From CAWGCE01 sp964480915 (GTDB taxonomy: Bacteria > Planctomycetota > Planctomycetia > Pirellulales > Pirellulaceae): 18,909 bases of DNA. The DNA is taken from positions 1 through 18,909 of the forward strand of contig CAYZRS010000087.1 of the NCBI GenBank assembly GCA_964480915.1, written 5' to 3'. The position numbers and the translations under genes were made by a program. Shown piece by piece: positions 1 to 6,220 of this stretch (the first letter of the stretch is position 1; each line of letters starts with the position of its first letter). The notes under the pieces were generated by a model, which made no database searches, was not told the origin of the DNA, and saw only the letters and a list, made by a program, of their open reading frames with translations.

Positions 1-46
1 CTAACGTGGCGATTTGTGATCATGAGACTTAATCGTTACACGTTAG
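1..46. repeat. Intergenic element with inverted repeat CTAACGTG/CACGTTAG
   Basis: CTAACGTG at 1-8 is the exact reverse complement of CACGTTAG at 39-46. Bases 1-13 recur in reverse orientation at 4806-4818. The element may extend left of the window. It lies just upstream of the sigma-factor gene, so it could be a terminator of an unseen upstream gene or a repeat. Confidence 0.35.
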
Positions 47-83
47 CGGCTCGGAACAGCGAAATGCGAAAGATGAGAATAAC

Positions 84-737
84 ATGGTATATATAACGGG
101 TCGCGAATTTGTCTCTTACCCTTTGATTCGGATCCGATCGGTGCCCAAGAATCGTAGCGTTGACGAACTGATTGCGGCTGCTCGTCGCGACGAATCGCAA
201 ATGAACCAGCTGCTGGAGCGGTACAAGGCCTACCTGCTCTTAAAGGCGCGGCTCGATCATCGTTTGAAAACAGTACAGCGGAAGGTGGGTGGTTCCGATG
301 TGGCTCAAATCACTTTGACCAAAGCGTTCCACGGGTTCGAAAAGTTTCGGGGTGAAGACGAACCGCAATTCACCGGCTGGCTGATGGCCATCTACGAGAA
401 CACGGTTGCGACGATTAATCGTACGTACGGCGCTGAGAAACGGGATATCAACCGCGAAGTGTTGGAATCAGCGTTGAGTGGTAGTGCTTGCTTGCAGCTG
501 AATGGGATTCCAGGGCGAGTGACAAGTCCCCCGAGTGATCTGATTCGTGGCGAATCGGCACTGGAGCTAGCCGATGCGATCAACTCGCTTCCAGAGGCGC
601 AACGGGAAGCGGTCCAGAAACGCCATTTTGAACAGATGAAGATCGCAGAGATTGCCGCCTCGATGGATCGATCTGTCGAAGCGGTTGCCGGCTTATTGCG
701 CCGCGCATTACAACAGCTCAGGCGTGAGTTGTCTTGA
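84..737 (+). CDS. ECF-type RNA polymerase sigma factor (sigma-70 family), planctomycete type
   Basis: Alternative sigma factor that would direct RNA polymerase to a small regulon. Of 217 residues, about 45-115 read as sigma region 2: GGSDVAQ near 69-75, a KFRG segment near 87-90, then W99 and an NR pair near 112-113. Residues about 158-216 read as region 4, with the LPEAQREAV segment and a helix-turn-helix (IAEIAASMDRSVEAVAGLLRRA). This matches the planctomycete ECF pattern (GGSDLVQ, FRG, WL, IA..M.RS..AV). There is no C-terminal sensor extension. No anti-sigma gene lies beside it in the window; the upstream side is cut off at base 1. The ATG at 84 follows a GA-rich stretch but no clear Shine-Dalgarno site. 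An in-frame GTG at 141 would give a protein starting just before the conserved SVDELI helix and is a real alternative start. The role is sure, the regulon unknown. Confidence 0.87.
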   Translation: MVYITGREFVSYPLIRIRSVPKNRSVDELIAAARRDESQMNQLLERYKAYLLLKARLDHRLKTVQRKVGGSDVAQITLTKAFHGFEKFRGEDEPQFTGWLMAIYENTVATINRTYGAEKRDINREVLESALSGSACLQLNGIPGRVTSPPSDLIRGESALELADAINSLPEAQREAVQKRHFEQMKIAEIAASMDRSVEAVAGLLRRALQQLRRELS

Positions 738-753
738 ATTCCCGCGGATAGAA

Positions 754-771
754 CCGAGGCCCAGGCTTCGG
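754..771. terminator. Hairpin between convergent sigma-factor and epimerase genes
   Basis: CCGAGGC and GCTTCGG pair over 7 bp (one G-T wobble) around the tetraloop CCAG. The hairpin sits 16 bases after the sigma-factor stop and 19 bases beyond the stop of the opposing gene. No U-tract follows on either strand, so a bidirectional terminator is inferred from position and stem alone. Confidence 0.45.
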
Positions 772-790
772 ATGACCGCGAATTGCTGCG

Positions 791-1582
791 CTAAAACGAA
801 CCCAAATTTCGCAAATACTCGACCGCATTGCTCGTCGATTCGATCGGGTCGGACGAAGGAGGCCGCTGCACGGTGAAATAACCGTTGTAATTCCGCTGTT
901 CCAGACTGGCGAGGATCGTCTGGAAGTCGGCGCTGCCTCGCCCCAATTCGACTTCCAGGCCGCGCCCTTGTGCCAAGTCCTGGACGCCGTCCCGCGCGTG
1001 CACGTGCACAATGTCGGTGGACAGGTGTTGCAATGCGTCGGTCGCCGAGTAGCCATTGACGATCAGAAATCCTGGGTCGAAGTCGACGGTGAGGCTGCCC
1101 GGGGGCAAAGCCTGAATCAATTTGGCCAGTGTTTCACCCGATTCGGTGCCGGTTCTGGCCGCCAGCATCGCACCACACTTCTGTCCGTGATTGCCAATGT
1201 CGGCGAGCGATTCGAAGAAGAGATTCCACTCCGGTCCTTCTGCTTCGGTTGGGACGCGGCCGATCTGATTGACCACGACCGACGTTCCTAATTCGTAAGC
1301 AAGAGACATCGCCTTTTTGGTCGCTTCGACTCGTTGCTGCAGGTCGTCGGCCACGTTGTAGCCGCGTCTGGTTTGGAATGTGGCGGCGGAGACTTTCAAT
1401 TGCAAGTCGTCCATCATCTTCCGCAACTGCCTGAGCCCCGTTTGGGACAAGGCGCCGGGTGGAATTCCGTTTCGCACGTCAATTTCCACGGCGTCCGCGC
1501 CCAGTCGCGCCGCCGTTTGCAGCGCTGTCTTAAAAGATTGGCCCAGGCTGGCGAGTTGGATACCGATTCGAATGGGTTGCAT
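791..1582 (-). CDS. Sugar phosphate isomerase/epimerase family protein (xylose-isomerase-like TIM barrel)
   Basis: 263 residues that follow the AP-endonuclease-2/xylose-isomerase-like TIM-barrel pattern: strand 1 IRIGIQL, AVEID at 31-35, VVVNQIGRVP near 102-111, LTVDFDPGFL at 164-173, IVHVHARD at 191-198, and GRGSADF at 214-220 before a final GYFTVQR. Relatives isomerise or epimerise keto-sugars with a divalent metal held by Glu, Asp, His and Glu. Asp (167 or 169) and His (193 or 195) are seen. The first metal Glu appears to be Arg143 (AARTG where relatives have AxETG) and the last appears to be Gln239, so activity is doubtful. ATG at 1582 is chosen because homology starts there. A TTG at 1627 would add 15 unconserved residues. 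Neither has a Shine-Dalgarno site. The substrate is not predictable. Confidence 0.8.
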   Translation of the reverse strand: MQPIRIGIQLASLGQSFKTALQTAARLGADAVEIDVRNGIPPGALSQTGLRQLRKMMDDLQLKVSAATFQTRRGYNVADDLQQRVEATKKAMSLAYELGTSVVVNQIGRVPTEAEGPEWNLFFESLADIGNHGQKCGAMLAARTGTESGETLAKLIQALPPGSLTVDFDPGFLIVNGYSATDALQHLSTDIVHVHARDGVQDLAQGRGLEVELGRGSADFQTILASLEQRNYNGYFTVQRPPSSDPIESTSNAVEYLRNLGSF

Positions 1583-1642
1583 AGTGGGTTCTCGAAGAAA
1601 GGAGCGACCCAGACATTTTGCGTTCAATCGTCGCAGGAGATA

Positions 1643-1670
1643 AGCCCACTGATCGGGCCGATGTTGGGCT
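1643..1670 (-). terminator. Nested inverted repeat at the end of the metalloprotease gene
   Basis: AGCCCA (1643-1648) pairs with TGGGCT (1665-1670). Inside lies a second perfect 5-bp repeat, ATCGG/CCGAT (1652-1662), around a single base. The outer arm overlaps the metalloprotease stop codon (1669-1671). There is no U-tract. It could end that transcript before the epimerase gene, which lies 86 bases further on in the same direction. Confidence 0.35.
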
Positions 1671-3468
1671 AACTGCGAAGCCAGCTCATCGAGAAGTCGG
1701 CAAACACCTCATCGGTCCGAGCCGATTCGTCCTCGTCGGCAGGCTCGGTACTGAAGGACGTGAGCTGCCCTGACGACAGGGGGGCGACCGGTTCTTGGGC
1801 GGCCGAAACGGTCGTCGTTGATCGAGCGTCGTTGCCTGTTCGTAAGTTATTGCTCGACGAGAGGGCGTTGATGACCAAAATCGCATCTTGAGGTGCCACA
1901 ACGTCATCGCCGGTGACGTCGAGGAAATTGGTCAAATTGTTGGGTGCGGGTGGCAGGAGCCCCGTGGATGGGTTGCTGACGAGCCGGTCATTCAATTCAT
2001 TGATGATCAACAACGCGTCGAGTGGGTCGATGGCTCCGTTCACGTTGACATCAAATTGATTGGCGGCGTTTTGCCAGTCGCCGCGCGGAGGATCGGTGAC
2101 AATGACCGTGAATTGCCGGTTGGTCTGGGCACCGTCGTCGTCTTGAACCCCGACGGTCGCTTGGTAGGTTCCCGGTTGTGTGTAGACGTGCTGTCCGGAA
2201 GCTGACCTCGCAGACTGGTTGACCAGCAGTTCTTGCTGCCCCGTTCCATCGCCCCAGGCGATAGCCGCGACGTGGGTATCGCCCGCTCCCGGGTCATTGA
2301 AGTCGGTGGAAAATTGTAGTGGCGTGTTGGCCTGAACGGTTATCGTTTCGAGGGCCGGAATCGTAGGGGCGACATTGGTGACGGTGACTTGGAAAGGTCG
2401 AGTCGCTGTGTCGCTACCATTTTGGACGGTGATCGAAGCTGTGAATGTGCCGTTGTCGGCGTAGACGTTGGTATCGGTCACCTGCCCGTTGGTTGTGCGA
2501 GAACGCAGCTCCCATCCAACATCGGCCAGTGCAGCGAAGTCGAGTTCGGTTACCAGCTTTCGTCTGCCCGTCGTCACGTCGGGGTCAAAGGAGACTTCGG
2601 CGCCGTTGTCTCTTAGGTTTGCCTGCCAATGCGAATTGTCCGAATCGAGTGGCGGCGAACCGGTTCCGTCGTAGGCTTGTGTGGCATTGATTCCTGTGAA
2701 TCTTCCGTTGTTTACCCAGCGGCTAAAAGATTCGACGCCCGACGTGAATCCCAAGATATGGCCCAGCTCATGAACGACAACCGACAACATATCGTTCTCG
2801 TTGTTGCTGAATCCCTCGGTGCTCAGTCCATCGTGCCAGGTCTTCAGGTTATCGAATGAAATCGCGCCGCCCCAGGGAGCAAAATCGGATTCGGGTACGC
2901 CCGCTTGACCACGACTGATGGCAAAATCAAAGAATGGTAGCGTGCCGTTTCCGCCGCCCGAACCGGCATTGGCGAGACTGTCGCCTGGCAAATCACGGCT
3001 TCCGATAAAGATCACGATCTCGTTGGCGGCGACGGAGAAGTTGGGGATCGAGGTGGCGACGCCAGTCGTCGGATTAAGAAACGTTGCATTGAATCGGTTG
3101 CTGCCGGAAGGTGCGAATCCGCTAAATGCATCATTAAAGCGGCCAACGACGAGTTCCGCGCCAACTTCGAGTACTTCTCGTCGGGCCGCTGTAAAGAATC
3201 CGCTGTCGTCATACGAATAGTCGTAACGAACCCTCAAATTGCCATTCGAACCACTCGGTTGGCTGCTAAACGTACCGCCCTGTGGCGAGTCGCCCGGCTG
3301 CCATGTGATGCTGGCCGCATAGCTTCCGCCCGGAGTCGAATCGACGAAGTCGGCATCGACCCGAACGGGCGATCCTTCCGCCACCGTCAAGTTTGAAATC
3401 GAATCCAGAATCACAGCCAGCATCCGCCGTGATTCGAGTGGTTCGATATGCAAGTGACGGGGTTTCAT
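1669..3468 (-). CDS. Secreted zinc metalloprotease with PKD and dockerin-like domains
   Basis: 599 residues. The N-terminus MKPRHLHIEPLESRRMLAV is the planctomycete LExRRxLA segment found on large exported proteins. Residues about 100-325 form the protease: HELGH at 233-237 followed by GF, so His233, Glu234 and His237 are seen. The classical matrixin third ligand at 243 is Ser. A later SHW (His280) followed by LDFAALADVGWEL (309-321) resembles leishmanolysin-like proteases, in which the third His follows an insertion. Residues about 366-458 are a PKD domain (AIAWGDGTG, then HVYTQPGTY). Residues about 473-535 carry two dockerin-like calcium loops, DVNVNGAIDPLD and DVTGDDVVAPQD, each followed by an LxIIN or LVINAL helix. 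The C-terminal 60 residues are acidic and low in complexity. ATG 3468 has a weak AGGT site 4 bases upstream. The likely role is extracellular protein breakdown; substrate and cohesin partner are unknown. Confidence 0.85.
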   Translation of the reverse strand: MKPRHLHIEPLESRRMLAVILDSISNLTVAEGSPVRVDADFVDSTPGGSYAASITWQPGDSPQGGTFSSQPSGSNGNLRVRYDYSYDDSGFFTAARREVLEVGAELVVGRFNDAFSGFAPSGSNRFNATFLNPTTGVATSIPNFSVAANEIVIFIGSRDLPGDSLANAGSGGGNGTLPFFDFAISRGQAGVPESDFAPWGGAISFDNLKTWHDGLSTEGFSNNENDMLSVVVHELGHILGFTSGVESFSRWVNNGRFTGINATQAYDGTGSPPLDSDNSHWQANLRDNGAEVSFDPDVTTGRRKLVTELDFAALADVGWELRSRTTNGQVTDTNVYADNGTFTASITVQNGSDTATRPFQVTVTNVAPTIPALETITVQANTPLQFSTDFNDPGAGDTHVAAIAWGDGTGQQELLVNQSARSASGQHVYTQPGTYQATVGVQDDDGAQTNRQFTVIVTDPPRGDWQNAANQFDVNVNGAIDPLDALLIINELNDRLVSNPSTGLLPPAPNNLTNFLDVTGDDVVAPQDAILVINALSSSNNLRTGNDARSTTTVSAAQEPVAPLSSGQLTSFSTEPADEDESARTDEVFADFSMSWLRS

Positions 3469-3685
3469 CGTGACCTAATCGGCTCAAGAACGAGCCATTT
3501 TGCGGGGCAGTATCGTGGAAAGCGCGAACCCTTATTCTACCCTCAATCGCGAATAGTTCGAATGATTTACCATCTACGTAGGGAACCTAACAACAGTTCA
3601 AAATGTCCGTTTGGAGCGGTAGTGCGTTCTATCGGTGAGCGATCACCTTTGCGAATCGGAAAGAGAACCGAAAGAGAAAGAAATC

Positions 3686-4156
3686 ATGCCCACCTTCAAA
3701 GTAATGAAACTCACAGAAGCCGGTTGGGAAGGTGACGTATCGACTGCGACGGTTTCAACCTCTGGTGGTGAACAGACTTGGGTTGCCTGCGGATGTCGGG
3801 GCTGTTTACGGGACGGACAGAATTTGATTTGGGGGAAGTGGCGACGTCTGAATGGACGAGGTTGGTGTTTTGAGCCACAGCACAAGAGCCAGCGACCGCC
3901 CGAGAATGGGCTTTTAGAATGCTTCGATGACTATTGGGGCGAACGCCTTCAATGGGTCGTCGATCGGTCGCTTGGTTGGACCAAAGCGGCTTGGACGGGT
4001 GAAGGAGATCACGACCACTGCATCATCTGTTGGCAGAAAATCGGGATGTGTGGCGAGCGTTTTTACTACGACTGTGGCACGAAGGATCGCAGCTGTGTTG
4101 GTTGCTACGAAAAGCACATCAGCTGCGGTGATATTTCGTTTGTCCCAGGGCGATGA
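3686..4156 (+). CDS. Small Cys-rich hypothetical protein, possible zinc-binding
   Basis: 156 residues of unknown function with 12 cysteines (35, 37, 40, 61, 79, 112, 115, 122, 130, 137, 140, 147) and many Trp. The C-terminal part has GDHDHCIICW (107-116) and later CVGC (137-140), so two CxxC pairs about 22 residues apart could hold one zinc. A DHDHCxxCW segment of this kind occurs in small bacterial proteins of unknown role, from memory. CGCRGC (35-40) could be a second metal site. There is no signal peptide or membrane segment. ATG 3686 follows a purine-rich AAAGAGAAAG. A GTG at 3635 would add 17 charged residues and is less likely. It is divergent from the metalloprotease gene across 217 bases and ends in a hairpin. 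I cannot name a process for it. Confidence 0.65.
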   Translation: MPTFKVMKLTEAGWEGDVSTATVSTSGGEQTWVACGCRGCLRDGQNLIWGKWRRLNGRGWCFEPQHKSQRPPENGLLECFDDYWGERLQWVVDRSLGWTKAAWTGEGDHDHCIICWQKIGMCGERFYYDCGTKDRSCVGCYEKHISCGDISFVPGR

Positions 4157-4157
4157 G

Positions 4158-4174
4158 CCATCGGCGTTCGATGG
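4158..4174 (+). terminator. Hairpin 1 base after the Cys-rich gene stop
   Basis: CCATCG and CGATGG form a perfect 6-bp stem around the loop GCGTT, starting one base after the TGA at 4154-4156. No U-tract follows. It lies between convergent genes, and the rest of the gap to 4269 shows no other feature. Confidence 0.4.
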
Positions 4175-4269
4175 ACTCGACGGGCCGCGACGGTTGCCTT
4201 GCGTCTTGCCAGCCTCCACGCCCCCGAATACCTCCACTGCCCCTGCTGCCAATGCCCGCCTGCAGTGAC

Positions 4270-4584
4270 CTACGCTTGTTCCTGTTCGCCTTCGACAGCA
4301 CGCGTTAGGTTCTTCTTGATCGCCTTTTCGACTTTGTCTTTGAACATCATCGCCGCGAAGGGCAGATCGACGGCGACTTCGATCTGTTTGTCGTCGACTT
4401 CGACATTGCCTTTGATTTTGAAAGTCAGGCTGGTGAAGCTGAAGTCGGCCTTGCGACCTTCCCATTCCAGTTCGAGGTCGTCCCCTTGGAAATCGTCCAC
4501 CATTTTTTCAATGTACGGTTCGGCCCGCTTGACGATTTCATCAGCGTCTTCGGTGTGCGGTACGGCTACTGTGACTTTTGGCAT
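4270..4584 (-). CDS. Polyhydroxyalkanoic acid system (PHA_gran_rgn) family small protein
   Basis: 104 residues. MPKVTVAVPH at the start, an amphipathic helix (DEIVKRAEPYIEKMVDDF), then beta strands ELEWEGRKADFSF and KIKGNVEVDDKQIEVAVDLPF, then FKDKVEKAIKKNL near 81-93. This order (xHxHxxx helix, YxWxGDxLxF-like strand, GxIxVxxxxVxVxVxLP, Fkxxixxxi) is that of the family first named from PHA-granule gene clusters. Its molecular role is poorly defined, and many members lie in genomes or contexts without PHA genes, as here. ATG 4584 is chosen because GAGGA lies 8 bases upstream and the conserved region begins at this Met. The longer reading to 4683 would run through the tRNA-like sequence. Confidence 0.72.
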   Translation of the reverse strand: MPKVTVAVPHTEDADEIVKRAEPYIEKMVDDFQGDDLELEWEGRKADFSFTSLTFKIKGNVEVDDKQIEVAVDLPFAAMMFKDKVEKAIKKNLTRAVEGEQEQA

Positions 4585-4629
4585 CGTCAAATTCCTCGAC
4601 GCTTTATTCGCTGTTTTCGTAAGGGAAAG

Positions 4630-4709
4630 AGCGGGCGACTCGATTCGAACCGGCGACAGCTGCTTGGGAAGCTGCCACTCCACACTCTACTCAACGGAGT
4701 TTCGCCGAC
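4630..4709 (-). pseudogene. tRNA-Gly(CCC)-like sequence, apparently decayed
   Basis: On the minus strand an 80-nt stretch follows the layout of a tRNA-Gly: acceptor GTCGGCG/CGCCCGC with discriminator T, D-arm ACTC/GAGT around CGTTGAGTA, anticodon loop TTCCCAA (anticodon CCC), and T-loop TTCGAAT. Removing one copy of an imperfect 7-nt tandem duplication between the D and anticodon arms (plus-strand CACTCTA/CACTCCA, 4676-4689) gives exactly 73 nt. The stems are damaged: A-A in the anticodon stem, C-A and G-G in the T-stem, and C-C in the acceptor. No CCA is encoded. I read it as a tRNA gene losing or having lost function. A functional tRNA with poor stems is the alternative. It lies 45 bases upstream of the PHA_gran_rgn-like gene in the same direction. 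Confidence 0.55.
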
Positions 4710-4792
4710 CATCAGTTTGCGCCATGAACAAATTCATTGTCGCGGACTGCCGATCGCGGGTAAACACTCGACTCAATTCTCGCTTATCGGCT

Positions 4793-4842
4793 GTTAGTGA
4801 CCACGATCGCCACGTTAGTCGCCGTTAGCAGGCGGAAGTTAG
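4793..4842. repeat. Cluster of GTTAG/CTAAC pentamers with a 13-nt repeat shared with the window start
   Basis: GTTAG occurs at 4793, 4814, 4824 and 4838, immediately downstream of and touching the transaldolase stop. Within it, minus-strand CTAACGTGGCGAT (4806-4818) is identical to bases 1-13 of the window, and similarity continues loosely for about 9 more bases. Function is unknown. It could be an interspersed intergenic element or part of 3' end structure. Confidence 0.4.
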
Positions 4843-5891
4843 GCGGTCGCCAGTTCCTGGCGGCGTTCCGCGATCAACGCCAACAGGGCGTTTTGCGGTT
4901 CGGCGAACTTGCGGATGCCTTCTTCCATCAGGACTTTTTCTAAGTCCTGGAAATCGACTATTTCATCAATTTCGGCCAAGATCTCGTCCGCTGGGAAGAC
5001 ATCCACCTGCCGGTCGAACGTTTGTCCGCTGGCATCGGACAGGCTGTTGGTTTTCGGCGGATTCGTCTCGATATCGCTGCCAGCAAACGCCGCAACATAC
5101 TTCCAAGGGTCGAGATTCGGGTCTTTGGTGCCGGTGCTGGCAAAGATGATCTCTTGTTGAAGCGGCGTCGCGTGCTTCGCCCAGAATTCTTGGTTTGCTT
5201 GCCAAATGCGTTTGGCGTTCACGATACCGACTTGCCCCTGAGCCGCATCGGACAGGCTGCTGGCATGTGTTTGCGTATAAACGTCCAGTCGTGAAACGAA
5301 AATGCTGAAAACGCTTTTGAATTCGTTCAATGAGTCCCGCATTTGGGCCCCGGCCCAGACAGCGTCGCGCGCTTGCTCGTATTGATCCATACTGAAGATC
5401 AGGGTCACGTTGAGTGTGACTCCGGCTGCTGTCAGAGCGGTCGCTGCCTCGATTCCGGCCGGCGTCGCCGGAATCTTGATCATTCGATTCTTGTGTCCCG
5501 TCGACCATTGCTTGCCGAGGCTGACATATTGTGAGACACGTTCCGCATGCGGCAGATTGAGCTGCGGATCTTCGATCAGCGGATTCAGTTCAAAGCTGAC
5601 GTAACCGTCATTCCCTTGCGTCGATTCCCAGATCGGAAGAAACACCGCTTGGGCGTCGGCCACCAATTGATCGGCCAGGGCCCAGGCAATCGACTCGTCG
5701 TCACTGCCTGCCTGCATCAATTGGACCATTTGCGCATCGAATCGTCCCGTCTTGATCAGGTCGGAAATAATGGCCGGATTGGAAGTGGCGCCGGTGGCTC
5801 CTGCCGCGAAGTTCTCTTGCACGAGTTGTGGGTCGACCGAATCGAGCCACAATTTGGTTCCGCTCGCTATCAATGACTTCAGTGCGCTCAT
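4839..5891 (-). CDS. tal: Transaldolase
   Basis: Transaldolase of the non-oxidative pentose phosphate pathway, cytoplasmic. It moves a dihydroxyacetone unit between sedoheptulose 7-phosphate and glyceraldehyde 3-phosphate to give erythrose 4-phosphate and fructose 6-phosphate. The 350 residues fit the longer bacterial class. Motifs in order: LWLDSVD with Asp17, GATSNPAII with Asn38, VSFELNP with Glu101, NRMIKIPATPAG with the Schiff-base Lys139, GVTLNVTLIFS at 157-167, and SVFSIFVSRLD at 193-203. All expected catalytic residues are present and the C-terminus is complete. ATG 5891 has AAGGA 6 bases upstream, a good Shine-Dalgarno site. It stands alone: the next gene (+) is divergent and no other pentose phosphate gene is in the window. 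Confidence 0.95.
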   Translation of the reverse strand: MSALKSLIASGTKLWLDSVDPQLVQENFAAGATGATSNPAIISDLIKTGRFDAQMVQLMQAGSDDESIAWALADQLVADAQAVFLPIWESTQGNDGYVSFELNPLIEDPQLNLPHAERVSQYVSLGKQWSTGHKNRMIKIPATPAGIEAATALTAAGVTLNVTLIFSMDQYEQARDAVWAGAQMRDSLNEFKSVFSIFVSRLDVYTQTHASSLSDAAQGQVGIVNAKRIWQANQEFWAKHATPLQQEIIFASTGTKDPNLDPWKYVAAFAGSDIETNPPKTNSLSDASGQTFDRQVDVFPADEILAEIDEIVDFQDLEKVLMEEGIRKFAEPQNALLALIAERRQELATA

Positions 5892-6220
5892 CGTGTTCCT
5901 TCCAGTGTGGCTAACAAATTGATGATCAAGTTTGCGGGCGGCTACTGCCCCACGGACGGCCCCGAAAGCCGCCGCGGCCGAACCGCAAAGTTTACCTCTT
6001 CCCCGGGTCTAATCGGCAATCAAGTTTACCGCATGGTAACAATTCGCAAACTGGCAAAGCTGTACTGCTTGTAGCGATGTTCCGCAATTTCTGGATTCTT
6101 CGGGATATTCCTGTTCTGCCGCTTTGCCAATTGTCGAAACACCAGGTGAGTCAGATACACAACTCGTGTGCCGCTAGCGGCCCACCGGCCGATGCCTTTG
6201 CGACTGCGAGGGAGAATAAC
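5892..6220. other. Divergent intergenic region between transaldolase and BBP7 genes
   Basis: 329 bases that must hold both promoters. I see no convincing -35/-10 pair, riboswitch or tRNA. The BBP7 frame is open from 6077, but those 48 codons lack signal-peptide character and precede the only good ribosome binding site, so I treat them as untranslated. Confidence 0.5.

Noticed and set aside
2629..2775. Classical matrixin (HExxHxxGxxH) call for the metalloprotease
   Set aside because: The third ligand position is Ser243; the later SHW fits a leishmanolysin-like layout better.
3914..4465. Open frame of 183 codons on the minus strand
   Set aside because: Runs across the Cys-rich gene, the hairpin and the PHA_gran_rgn-like gene; no start signal and no motif.
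4199..4828. Open frame of 209 codons on the plus strand
   Set aside because: Antisense to the PHA_gran_rgn-like gene and the tRNA-like sequence, low-complexity Ser/Thr/Arg composition.
6077..6220. N-terminal extension of the BBP7 protein from ATG 6077
   Set aside because: No ribosome site at 6077 and it would bury the signal peptide about 50 residues inside; the GTG at 6221 has a good site.
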